Shown piece after piece: positions 17,609 through 26,964 of a stretch of 27,198 nt of DNA. The notes under the pieces are model-generated. The model made no database searches and was not told where the DNA came from. It was given only the letters and a program-made list of their open reading frames with translations. The translations under genes and the position numbers were made by a program. Origin of the DNA: Seminavis robusta (lineage: Eukaryota; Bacillariophyta; Bacillariophyceae; Naviculales; Naviculaceae); NCBI GenBank assembly GCA_903772945.1, contig CAICTM010001545.1, positions 1-27,198 on the forward strand, read 5' to 3'. The number at the start of each line of letters is the position of its first letter. Positions within the stretch are counted from its first letter, which is position 1.

Positions 17609-18175
17609 TTTGAAGCTTAAATCTCAAAGGACTCCGCAGTCACAAATGCTTCAAATAGGTGATTGCCGAGAATTAATAACGTTACGAAATATTTAACCCT
17701 TACTGCTCTGCAAAGTCATGGAGTCATTGCAATTTTTCCGCGGCGTGCACGTGACCCAGTCATTGTGAGAGAATTAGAAGCTTAAATCTCGGAGGACTCG
17801 GCAGTCATCTGAGCTTCGAATAGGTGATTGCCGAGAATTAATAACGTTACGAAATATTTAACCCTTACTGCTCTGCACCCCATACCGAAGTCATGGAGTC
17901 ATTACAAACCCGTTGTCTCAAAGGACAGAAGAGTCATCTGAGCTTCGAAAAGGTGATTGCCGAGAATTAATAACGTTACGAAATATTTAACCCTTACTGC
18001 TCTGCACCCCATACCGAAGTCATGGAGTCATTACAAACCCGTTGTCTCAAGTCTCAAAGGACAGAAGAGTCACCAGATCTTCAGAAAGGTGATTGCCGAG
18101 AATTAATAACGTGTCGAAATATTTAACCCTTACTGCTCTGCAAAGTCATGGAGTCGTTACTATTTTGTCGACGGT
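17609..18175. repeat. Four-copy tandem repeat with conserved 56-bp core
   Basis: Cores lie at 17657-17712, 17822-17877, 17951-18006 and 18087-18142. Each begins AGGTGATTGCCGAGAATTAA, continues TAACGTTACGAAATATTTAA and ends CCCTTACTGCTCTGCA. The first three are identical, and the fourth differs only at TAACGTGTCG. Each core is flanked upstream by TCTCAAAGGAC-like and GAGTCATCTGAGCTTC-like segments and downstream by AAGTCATGGAGTC. Copies 2 and 3 share an extra CCCCATACCG. Spacings are 165, 129 and 136 bp. No open frame spans it. It begins about 180 bp upstream of glycosyltransferase copy 1. Confidence 0.93.
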
Positions 18176-19269
18176 GACCAGTGTCTGTGCGAAGCGGAAC
18201 ACACACCGTCAAAAACCGTCAATGGGTTTGGCTCGTCGAGCACGGCACGTTGCGAGGTATTGAACAGCTATCGCAACACATCACGACCTTCGTATACTAT
18301 CGTACTAGTCTAGTATGACGGCTGCCATCATCCTTAACCATGATCCATCGGGATGGTTTACGAGTTTTCAGTCTAATCCTATTCAGGTTTCAAAACACGA
18401 GTGAATTCTCGATGGAAGGTCGGTTTTCGACCAAAAGATCCCGATCGATGGCAACAGGTCGAAACCGCACCCCCGAAACGGTGCGAAAACGGTGTATCGG
18501 AAACCACCCTTACTGGTTCCGTTTCATCTCGATCTCGAGGATCCACTTTCACTTTCCGTGAGCTCATAAATTGCTGCTTTGCAAATCAACATGCATTGGG
18601 CACCCAGAGTCTTCCCTTGTGGAGACTCTGATAGGTGTACCGCATGACTCTTCGACTTTGACACCGATGTAGGTGTGAGCAAGATGGTCCACAAAAGGAC
18701 TGGTTTGTAGCATTCTGTCAAGAGACTCATCCGCAACACTCCAAAGGAGGTTGGTCGAGGTGGTGAGCTGTTGACAATGGGGGAGGGCAGCACTCGGCGG
18801 CTGTGCCGAGTGACTGAACCTCCTTTCTGTTCCATCCAAGATGATGGAGATGTGTTGGAAGTTCTGGTGAGGTGATTGTGATGGCTCCAGGTGAGGGAGT
18901 CCAAAGCAACTCTGAGGTTCTGGCACCCCCAGAAATGGGGGTGATACTGGTTCCCGAGAGGAAGTGTGAAAAATGACACTTGTTACCAATACTGACTGGA
19001 ATTTAAACTCCGTGTAATAGTGGGCCTGTGAGATCCCTTCTGCTATCAGGTGTGACAGGAGCAGATGTTTGGATTCTCATGTAAAGGTTACAGCGGCACA
19101 GTGATTGGCAGATTGAACCCAAGGGTTCAATTCTGCCACTGTGGGGCACAAAATGCTCAGACAACAATAGTAGCAATTTTTCAAACATAAACTTTTATAG
19201 CATCAATCGATCAATCAAAAAACCTCTCTTTCGTTCATTAATCCTTCCTATAGCTAGCTAGATCCATAG
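18176..19269. other. Intergenic stretch with several hairpins
   Basis: Overlapping 141- and 151-residue minus frames at 18524-18989 lack ATG starts and motifs. Perfect small hairpins are CACTCGGC/GCCGAGTG (18791-18812) and CACCCCC/GGGGGTG (18924-18943). A longer one lies at 19097-19143. Confidence 0.5.
19097..19143. repeat. Long imperfect inverted repeat (hairpin)
   Basis: CACAGTG and CACTGTG form the outer arms. GGCAGATTGAACCC and GGGTTCAATTCTGCC form the inner arms around an AA loop. About 20 bp pair, with a 3-base bulge (ATT) and a 1-base bulge. Confidence 0.75.
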
Positions 19270-19732
19270 ATGCATAGATACATTCCTTGTTGTCGTCCGC
19301 CCGAGGGAAACGCTGCAAACCCCTCACGGTCCTCTGGGCCTCGCCGTTGTTCATGCACGAAGATACAGGACATCCCGCCGCTGCATGGTTTCGAGTCGAG
19401 TCGAGAAGACGCGCAGAATTCTTGGAGTGACATAACGGCACACAATCCCTGCAACGACATGTTGTTGCGATTCTATACGGAGAAGGAGCTTTGCGACAAC
19501 TCGATGGCTCAGCTTGTACGCAGACGGGGAAGACGTACAGTGTACCGCCTGTACTTTTTGTGCTCGAAAATTTCTTGGACTACAGTTATCCACCGCATAC
19601 CGGTGCATACACCTGCCTGATGCCGAGACCAGCTGGGAGTCATGTGTTGCGTCAAAAACATACTCTAAGCGGTTGTTCACTTGTCGCTCTGTCTCTGTGA
19701 GCACGGCCGAGGAGCCCACGGAAAGACCTTGA
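19270..19732 (+). pseudogene. Frameshifted Cys-rich secreted-type protein remnant
   Basis: The plus-strand frame from 19270 carries SDITAHNPCNDMLLRFYTEK and ELCDNSMAQL up to about 19510. Shifting by one base then gives YADGEDVQCTACTFCARKFL, AYRCIHLPDAETSWESC and SKTYSKRLFTCRS, ending at the TGA at 19732. The two halves read as one Cys-rich protein of the kind common among diatom secreted hypothetical proteins; an extra G in CAGCTTG(19512)TACGCA would explain the break. No signal peptide is visible, so the 5' end may be lost or further upstream. The 184-residue opposite frame (19905-19351) is regarded as its shadow. The function is unknown. Confidence 0.42.
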
Positions 19733-19958
19733 GCATCGCGGATCGGCAGCCAGCAAAAGAAGTAGGTTGGCACAGTACCCATTCTGTCTTCGTTTCCGTC
19801 TTTGCTCGCCGCTGTTGCCGTTTCCAGCCGTAGCTCGGGGCCACTTGGTTTGTTGAGCAAAACATTACTATCTCTAGAGAGTATCTTACCATGTCGCGTG
19901 TGCATTGTGTTGCTTGTATACTAAACTGGCACGTGTGTTCGTTCGAAATGAGTCCTGC
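19733..19958. other. Intergenic, convergent
   Basis: It lies between the stop of the Cys-rich relic and the stop of glycosyltransferase copy 2. No feature is seen. Confidence 0.4.
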
Positions 19959-21353
19959 CTATTCAACAAGTTCGAGGTGCTTGTCCTTGTTGTAGCTGAC
20001 GTTGTAATCCATATAACCAGGGTCACGATTCTTTTTGCAGAAGTTAATGAACTTGTGATCATGGACAATGTCACATTTGGCGCCCCCTATTCTGGCAGCC
20101 AAGCCCGGAAACTCAATGTTTGGGATCCATGCTACTCGTCCAGATTGGATGAGATGGGCAAAGCCGGGGTAAATATGGCTCTCGGCATGACTTTCCCCTG
20201 GCCGAAACCTTTCGTATTTCTGAAACAATGCTGTCACGTTCACAGCGTGTGGTCGAAAGGCATGGAAATCCGTCAGCAGCGCATTCGGATGTTCTGACCA
20301 AGCTCCGAAAATGGCATCCACAGCAGGTTCGTTATCTTCCGTCTGTTTCATCATTTGCTGCAGCATCCAGGTATCATTTCGAATCAGAACATCCGGGTTG
20401 AGGCGAATGATCCAGTCGTAGCCTTCAAACCATTGGTGATTCTTGTCTTGGAAGGGATCCAACATGGCTCGGACGGCACCTTCTTGTTTCTGCCGAACCT
20501 GACTTCGCGTCATATCCGCAAAGGGGGTTTCTTCGAATCGGTGAAAGACAACATTCTTAAATCCCAAACTGGTAATGTCCTTGTCGAACTCCCCCGACAA
20601 GTCGCTGGTGTACACAATCAAATCCGCCTTCTGGACCAACTCGAGTCGCTCCATCGAAGTGGGCCAGCACTTTTGAAGAAAGAAACGGTGGACAAAACTC
20701 ATACTCGTAGTCATGTAGATTGCGATTTTCGGTGGTGACTGTTGCTTTGCAGAAGAGTGGTTCCTTTTGCTCTTCTTGAACAGACGTTTCCTCTGGTCGA
20801 CCGTTTCATCGACTGATTCTGACTCTGATTCCGACTCGTCCTCCGATTGAGATACAGCAGGCCGTGACTCTCTCCTCAGGTTGGTCTTTTCTTCTGGTCG
20901 ACGCATTTTAGTCCCATCTTCAGTCTTAGCCACGCTCCTGTAAGGTTCTGCATTTTCTGGCCCTGACGACGGTGATCTAGCAGCACCAATATGCTCGGGA
21001 GGATGCCTTGGTCGAAGCGCATCAGTAGCAATCGCAGAAGTCTCGGTTGTCTTGGGTTTGTAAGGATCTGCAGAAGATTCTTGACCCGAATGAAGGGTAC
21101 CGTAGGTCCCAACGCCAATGCCACGATCTCCTCCTGCTTCAGTTGCCGGAAGCACAATCGTATCGGCATGCGATCTTTCATTGGCAACTACCGGTACCGG
21201 TACACGTAGTACTCTAGTTGTATGATGGTAAGTCTCTGCGGTTTGTTTCCAGTAGGTCAAAATGCGCTCTTCTTCAATCGTCAGCAAAGTATAGACGCAA
21301 ATGTTGAAGATCACGACTAGCAACGTCCGACTGCGCAAACGAAAGCCAATCAT
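19959..21353 (-). CDS. Type II membrane glycosyltransferase-like protein, copy 2
   Basis: An intact single-exon 464-residue frame. It has a basic N-terminus with a membrane anchor at about 10-24 (TLLVVIFNICVYTLL). The stalk is longer than in copy 1 (about 30-205) and includes a Glu/Ser run (169-184) and a basic patch (RKRLFKKSKR, 188-197). The catalytic-type domain repeats the family motifs: KIAIYMTTS (209-217), ADLIVYTS (243-250), YDWIIRLNPDVLIRNDTW (312-329), LTDFHAFRP (360-368) and CDIVHDHK (427-434), then GYMDYNVSY near the end. Presumed role: Golgi-located transferase with a GT-A-like fold; substrate unknown. It is clearly paralogous to copy 1 but has a different stalk and leader, so the split is older than that between copy 1 and the inverted pseudogene. 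A TACCGGTACCGGTA palindrome (21189-21202) falls in the stalk coding sequence, where it encodes VPVPV. Confidence 0.83.
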   Translation of the reverse strand: MIGFRLRSRTLLVVIFNICVYTLLTIEEERILTYWKQTAETYHHTTRVLRVPVPVVANERSHADTIVLPATEAGGDRGIGVGTYGTLHSGQESSADPYKPKTTETSAIATDALRPRHPPEHIGAARSPSSGPENAEPYRSVAKTEDGTKMRRPEEKTNLRRESRPAVSQSEDESESESESVDETVDQRKRLFKKSKRNHSSAKQQSPPKIAIYMTTSMSFVHRFFLQKCWPTSMERLELVQKADLIVYTSDLSGEFDKDITSLGFKNVVFHRFEETPFADMTRSQVRQKQEGAVRAMLDPFQDKNHQWFEGYDWIIRLNPDVLIRNDTWMLQQMMKQTEDNEPAVDAIFGAWSEHPNALLTDFHAFRPHAVNVTALFQKYERFRPGESHAESHIYPGFAHLIQSGRVAWIPNIEFPGLAARIGGAKCDIVHDHKFINFCKKNRDPGYMDYNVSYNKDKHLELVE

Positions 21354-21874
21354 TTTGGACTAACGAAACTAACGAATGATTGAAGCAGGTAACAGGGGAA
21401 GAATCCTTGTCGGAGAATGGTGAGGGTTGGAATAATGCCCCAAGTAGTACGAAACATTTGCTTTTCAGTTTGGTTATTATAGTCTACTAGCTAGTGGCAG
21501 CTGGGTGGATGATGCCAGGTACAAGCATGATTGTGCAGTCTTTGCCAGTTCCTGGCAAAAGATACGCTATCGACGAATCGAACCACAAAAGATACGATAT
21601 GCACGAATCAATGTCCGCTTCAACCACAAGACTTGGCATAAAGTGTCTGAGTAGTTTTTCGACCGTCACACTTTTGCATGGTTGCCAGTACTAGTACCGG
21701 TACCGGTACTGTGCAGCCCACTAGAGATTGACATTGATAAAACCGGAAACATGTTCAGGTGAGAGCTCTGGTGCAAGAACGCAGAGGTCCTCAGTATCTG
21801 TTGTACCACACAATAAAGAAAGAAGCAGTAACGAAACCTAGAGTTGTAATCTTCTGTACTTGATCAATCCTAGA
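21354..21874. promoter_or_regulatory. Shared divergent promoter region, copies 2 and 3
   Basis: About 520 bp separate the starts of the minus-strand copy 2 and the plus-strand pseudogene. It contains a perfect 18-bp palindrome AGTACCGGTACCGGTACT (21693-21710). It also has a short direct repeat AAAAGATACG...CACGAATC / CGACGAATC (about 21557-21608). The last ~80 bases match the leader of copy 1. The array found upstream of copy 1 is absent here. Confidence 0.45.
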
Positions 21875-22908
21875 ATGACACGGTTTCCTCCTCGCTTTGT
21901 TGCAGTTGTTGGGCTGTTGGTGCTCTTACTGCACACTCTGTGTATCCAGAAAATCATTGATGGGCAAGACTTCAAGTTTCAGGAAGATTCTGTAAAGTCC
22001 CAAGGTCGACAACTGCAAAGAGTGACTCAAACGAAGAAGAAGGTGGAGGAAGAACCAGGCTCCTACAACCAGTACAATGAGAAAGTGCCTAGACTGCAAT
22101 TTACATGACCTCTAGGGCAAGCTCTCCCATGCAATGGGGCTTTCTGCAAGACTGCTGGCCAACTGCCATGAAACGATTTCCATCCTTGCTATCCCAAGCA
22201 GACCTCATTGTGTACACAAGTAGTCAATCTTCCCAAGCTGATCAGCTTTTTACTCAATTGGGATTTCCCAAAGTGATGTTCCATAGGTTCCAAGAGAGAC
22301 ACTATAGTCCCTACAGCTCACTCCTCCCACCACCACCACAACAAGTACCCATTGATCCCAAGCAAGATGGAGCCATTCGAGCCATGGTGGACCCATTTCT
22401 CCCCCAAAACAACTGGTTTCAGGATTATGACTGGATTTTTCGCATGAACCCTGATGTCCTCATTCGAGAATGATACCTGGTTACTTCAAACCTGCACAAC
22501 CAGTCCGTTGATGCTTTTCTCGGTCACTGGACTCATTATAACTACCGCAACCATGACAACAACACAATTTTCGTATTGACCGATTTCCATGCCTTTCGCC
22601 CCAGGGCTGTCAATCACACGGCACTTTTCAATCGATACCAAGAACAACAAAAGTTGCACAACCTCCATGCTGAAGATCACCTCTACCCAGCATTTTCACA
22701 CCTCCAGCACCAAGGAAGAATTGCATGGATTCCCCATATCCAATTCCCCCACCATGCAGCCCGTATTGGAGGTGTACAGTGTGACATCATTCATGACCAT
22801 GGCATACAAAGACTCTGTCCCACTTACATGGATTATCACTTGAAATATCGAGGGGACTTTCATTACTCACAACAAGAAATTGATGCAAGTCCCCATCTAC
22901 AACATTAG
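21875..22908 (+). pseudogene. Frameshifted glycosyltransferase-like gene, copy 3 (inverted)
   Basis: It starts with the same N-terminus type as copy 1 (ATG at 21875, hydrophobic anchor VAVVGLLVLLLHTLC), but the frame closes at 22108. The domain then reads from about 22090 in another frame (AIYMT, RFPSLLSQADLIVYTSSQSS, YDWIFRMNPDVLIRE) to a TGA at 22471-22473. An extra G at about 22467 and a lost base near 22487 shift the frame out and back. The original domain frame then continues through LTDFHAFRPRAVNHTALFNR, CDIIHDHG and a tail almost identical to copy 1, to the TAG at 22906. The Ser/Asp stalk of copy 1 is shortened, and a proline run (PPPPQQVP) is inserted. At least three indels make it non-functional as written. 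Confidence 0.85.
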
Positions 22909-22967
22909 AAGCTAACTGCAAGGTAACCAAACAGGTGTACTGCTAGCTAGCTACTCAGAGTAGTGGT

Positions 22968-23502
22968 GAATGGCGGGCAGTAATAACATCATGCTCTGGA
23001 GACAAGTCCTGAAGTCGGATACCAGGTACGGTACTGCGTGGCGGCATTCCGTGGGCAAACAAGCCTCGGCACCAATTGACACACTCGGCTACATGTACAC
23101 AGGTAACAACTGTTGTGATATCTGTTCTTCCTATGAGTCCCGTGAAAGCTCGAGCTCCATGGTATCTCGGATCTCGGCTTGTCTTAGCCAGTCCGGGACG
23201 TCCGGGAGATCCGAGACCAAAGATCCGAGACCCGAGAGCGATTGTCTCTAGCTAGTAGTAACGGGGGTTATTGTCTCTTTGTTACACCTTTTGTTCTATC
23301 TATCGTACTACCCGTAGTCCCCTCTAACCCATAGAAACCTCTCGATTACCTCTACTAGTATCATGCGAAAGCAAAAGTGACTGAACTGAACTAAATACAT
23401 TACCCTAAGTACACTGTACTAAAGGTGTTTTACGGAGGGAGGTTATCTACGGAAGCCACTAGCCAGGCTTAAGTCGAAATTCAGAGCTAAGTCGAAATTG
23501 CT
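22968..23502. repeat. Diverged direct duplication, copy A
   Basis: It pairs with 23749-24291. Shared landmarks in order: GGGC(A/G)G, GTGGGCAAACAA, ACACTCGG, ACTGTTGTGATATC, CCAAAGATCC(G/A)AGACCCGAG, TAGTCCCCTCTAAC, ACCTCTCGA, GGAGGTTATC, GTCGAAATT. An open frame at 22970-23251 falls in it. Confidence 0.8.
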
Positions 23503-23748
23503 GGGTCAGTCTAGCTAGGCTTCGCCTCTTACCTGTGCATGCCGGGAATGGGTACTAGCTATAGCTGCACAGGAATGGTCTCCACCAAAACATACACCAC
23601 GATCGGAGACTTTGAACCCTGTCTTTCAAATTCCACCAACTCGACCGTCCTGCCACCAAGAAAAGAAAACTTTCCCGAACTGGTATGAGTTATTTGCTTA
23701 ATCCAGTCACTCTTTGCTACTAGTAAATCGTATGACTGCTAGTGTTGA
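23503..23748. other. Spacer between the duplicated blocks
   Basis: About 245 bp without recognisable content apart from CTAGCTAGG and TACTAGCTATAGCT motifs. Confidence 0.4.
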
Positions 23749-24291
23749 AGGGCGGCCAGCAATATGACATCCTGGCTGGGTCGGGTCGCTTATTCCTGAT
23801 TCCGGCGGTGTGTTGTCCTGCGTATACCGTGGGCAAACAAAGCAACAGGGACAGGCGAACTGGCACACTCGGTCACTTTAGGGTGACAACTAACTGTTGT
23901 GATATCCGCTCTGCCTGTGAATCCCATGAATGCTCCACCTCCGTGGGGATCTCCGATCTCAGCTACTCTTGTCCAAGATCTGGGAGCTCAGAGCCAAAGA
24001 TCCAAGACCCGAGGAGAGCGATATTTTCTCTTCGTTACCTGAACCTTTCTACCGGTATCCAATCTGTTACCTTTTCTATACGTACGTTCTACTGTATCTA
24101 TCATATGACCCATAGTCCCCTCTAACACATAGTAGCTAACCTCTCGAATACATATGCATACATGCAAGACAGAAATGATTGAACTAAGTACCAATGAAGG
24201 CGGTTTGCAGCAGGGCAGCAGGGAGGTTATCCATCGAAGCCAATGAGCCGCAGTCTTATTAGTTAGGCAAAGAAGAGTCGAAATTAGAACA
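23749..24291. repeat. Diverged direct duplication, copy B
   Basis: Second copy of the ~540-bp block, about 780 bp downstream of copy A and in the same orientation. An open frame at 23742-24125 aligns with the one in copy A over VGKQ...TLG...NCCDI(C/R)S...SxESxE. The two frames stay in register through many substitutions and some indels. Confidence 0.8.
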
Positions 24292-24332
24292 AAGCAATCT
24301 TGACATGGCCTTCCGACTTCCGGCGAGAAAAT

Positions 24333-24459
24333 TAGGAGACATCTCATAATAATTAGGAAACCTCTCCTACTAGAGCTTAGTTACCGCGTACATGTAGTTA
24401 GAACGGGTACGTCTCGTATTGCTTAGGAGACGTCTCCTATAAATACGAGACGTCTCCTA
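24333..24459. promoter_or_regulatory. Cluster of four 16-bp palindromic elements
   Basis: TAGGAGACATCTCATA (24333-24348), TAGGAAACCTCTCCTA (24354-24369), TAGGAGACGTCTCCTA (24424-24439, a perfect palindrome) and TACGAGACGTCTCCTA (24444-24459) fall into two pairs with spacings of 21 and 20 bp. A 12-bp inverted repeat, ACGTCTCGTATT (24409-24420) and AATACGAGACGT (24442-24453), encloses the third element. The AGACGTCT core resembles bZIP-type ACGT sites. A role as a binding-site cluster or cruciform is inference. Confidence 0.55.
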
Positions 24460-24729
24460 TTTCATTGTCAATTGCCAGGACAAAAAAATCAGAAACTTTG
24501 CTTGAGCCAGTAACAACTTGTACCGGTATATGTGTATGCACGACCGCTGCCACAACAGCATCCCTGGACCGTCCGACTGTTTTCACTCAGGATTTAATCA
24601 TCTCTGCTGAAACTGGCTTCGCTGAAACTTGTTCAAAATTGCTCTTATTAGGTAATTATTCTGATGGATAGTCTAGTTGAAGAAAGCCATGATCAATTGC
24701 ATTCAATTAATCACGAAGTCGATCCATAG

Positions 24730-25225
24730 CTTACGATGTACCGGTGGCTCTAGAGCAGCTTGGAGCAGCTGCTAGAGCTACCGGTAGCTTTTGGTCCATT
24801 GCAATTGCAATACACGGCTCTTAGCCTTATTCGCGACTCGATCCTAGATAGGGTTTGAGTTCGACTCATGACTGAGTCTTTCGTGAATAGTCATTGAGAC
24901 AGGGTTCTCATGACCGCTAGTCATACTAGGTCGATGGTGAAACATCGCGCTAGATATTTAGCTGCGTGGAAGAGATTCCACGCTACTAGATAAATCTAGA
25001 CGAATCTCCACGCGTTCCGTTTTTGGATCGTGGAGGGAGTAGGATTCTACCAAACCTACCTTCACATCTACAGTCCCGCGGGAGTTACGATCTACGATCC
25101 TTTGATTGTGGATCTCTCTCGTTGATTAGGTTCATAGCTTTCTAATCCTCTCATACTTTCATTCTCAAACTCAAAACACTCAAAGAATCTTTACACTAGC
25201 TTTAGCGTAGTCATTTTGTTAACAA
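24730..25225 (+). repeat. Putative LTR / leader of the retroelement
   Basis: It is rich in short inverted repeats: GCGTGGAA/TTCCACGC (24964-24983), CTAGAT/ATCTAG (24986-24999), GACTCA/TGAGTC near 24865-24880, the palindromes AGCTACCGGTAGCT near 24776 and TTGCAATTGCAA near 24799. It ends in A/C-rich DNA and TTGTTAACA before the gag-like frames. Terminal TG...CA limits are not established. Confidence 0.35.
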
Positions 25226-25412
25226 ACACAATAGCTTTCAGCTACCCTCAACCTATTCCTCACCATGAAGAATGCCAAAGACGCATACACACACTCGAGT
25301 CTAAGCTGAGCACAAACCAAATCCTTCCTTTCATCGACCTCGATGATGATTGCGAAATCGACGATTCTCGCTCTACCACCTACAAACTCGCACTATTCCA
25401 GCAGATGCAAAC

Positions 25413-26440
25413 AGCGCAAAGTACACCTTCAAGGTCCAAATCACTAATGGATCTGAGACTCCACTCAAACATCAAGTGGCTGGACGTATGGAGAAGGTTT
25501 CGTCGGGCTCGCCATTGCTACGCCGACGACAAACACAACCTCCTCAGAGAGATGACTTCTAGCTCTGCCAAGGCAGTTACGAATCTAGCTTTGCAGGCCA
25601 CCGTGAAAACGTTGAAATGCCTTGCGCAGATTGCAGTCAACGCGATTCCTCCTCCGACATACGTGGCATGAAACGAAGCCACTTCCAGCACGTTTCCAGG
25701 TGCCTGACGGAGCAAGTCAGCTCTGCTTTGGACTACGCTGACATTACGTTTGGCGTAATAATGCCTGTATCGAACGTGCGTCCCTACAAGGCTCTTGAAA
25801 GGCAGAAACGCTTCATACGCCGCAAGATCGTCAAGCCTGCTGATATGTCTCACTCGGCTTATGTCACAACCTCAGTCGGATGAAACAACGATGAACTTCC
25901 TCTCTACCACTTTTGGACCCAAACAAACGTTGAACATACGAAGTCATTACATTGTTTGCATGGGAATTCCACGCTCGTGGGAGAAGAAGATGACGACCAC
26001 AAGACTTCGATTCATTTCTCAGCTCCTACGAGAACACCATTGATTCTTGGAACGCATGAATCCTCCAGAAAGACTTTGAAAGGCCGTGAAATGCCAAGCA
26101 ATCTTGGAGAAGAACAGACAGCAGAAGTATAATGTCTACTCGTCAACAACGACACACTCTTCCAAGAGAAGAAGAAATGGGCGACAACACGAGTCCAGCA
26201 CTCACAACACTGTCTGACTGCATGACTTTGAAGAAGCATAAGGCCAAGTCTCAGTCTCGTCTGACAACGATAACAAGCCACGTACACAAGAACAAGACTT
26301 GAAACGCAAGTCCGCCGACGCCAAGTACCTAACACCAAGAAGGAACTCTCTGTCCTCATGAAGAGAGGTTTCCAACGCTGCGTCAAGGCTTATCCAAAGA
26401 AAGCGATGCAACATGTTGCCAGCCAAGTCTGACAACTCGA
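25413..26440 (+). pseudogene. Retrotransposon gag remnant, multiply frameshifted
   Basis: Pieces of a diatom-type gag appear in correct order but in different frames. They are AKYTFKVQITNGSETP (from 25416), PYKALERQKRFIRRKIVKPADM (25782-25847, first 20 of it diagnostic), and FGPKQTLNI with MGIPRSWEKKM (25912-25992). FLERMNPPERL follows near 26045. A broken zinc-knuckle-like stretch, HESSTHNT then DCMTLKKHKAK (about 26188-26250), comes next. It continues with DNDNKPRTQEQDLKRKSADA and KKELSVLMKRGFQRCVKAY (about 26258-26400). The 456-base frame at 25216-25671 overlaps the start but lacks an ATG and matches no gag segment. Gag would form the particle shell; this copy cannot. Confidence 0.65.
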
Positions 26441-26964
26441 CAACGAGGAGATCCTCTGTTGATCCATCACATGATGGACAAGAAAATGGCGCTGCGACAA
26501 GGCCCTCGCCAATTCGCTTCATCATTCGATGGAGGGACTCCGTCTGAGGAGTTGGCCAGGATGATGATTCAACGTGAACCTGTTCCGTTTCTCATACCTA
26601 AGTGATGAAGATATCTCACTAAATAGATGAACAAGATTTGTTTGCAATTATGAAGTCTACGGCAATTGGATAATTGCCTAGTAATTACTCAACTAGACAC
26701 TGAAGATACTGTTCAGACATCGTTAAATTCGTCCATGCACAATCATCAACGTCGCACGAACAGAGACCTTTGAACTATCGTTATGTAGATTTAACAGACG
26801 AGCAAAGAAAACGAAAACCTTACACTCTGTGGCTGCTTGTACAGGAAGCATCCGGACTTTAATAATGCTCAAACTCTATGCTAAGAGTGTACTCATGAAG
26901 AACATGGGGCGTCCAAAATTAGGACTGCTTTTATGAAGGAATTGAGACCTCGCACGAAAAGTAA
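26441..26964 (+). other. Retroelement gag-pol linker, no intact frame
   Basis: It includes LRQGPRQFASSFDGGTPSEE in one frame (to a TGA at about 26604) and VDLTDEQRKRKPYTLWLL near 26789-26850. Both are short and unassigned. The region corresponds to the gag tail and protease N-terminal part expected here. Confidence 0.35.

Noticed and set aside
17609..18175. CRISPR array
   Set aside because: The repeats are too long, spacing is irregular, spacers share sequence, and the genome is eukaryotic.
18524..18989. Two overlapping minus-strand frames of 141 and 151 codons, one with DGTER
   Set aside because: Neither starts at ATG, and the DGTER string lacks the rest of a DDE transposase motif.
19115..19137. 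tRNA-like B box (GGGTTCAATTCTGCC)
   Set aside because: It is explained by a hairpin. No A box, anticodon arm or acceptor stem could be built around it.
19351..19905. 184-residue minus-strand open frame
   Set aside because: No motif. The plus strand opposite it carries a better Cys-rich protein signal over two frames, so this is treated as a shadow.
25216..25671. 151-residue plus frame as a genuine gene
   Set aside because: No ATG near its start. The overlapping frame carries the recognisable gag segment, so this one is probably a shadow within the retroelement.
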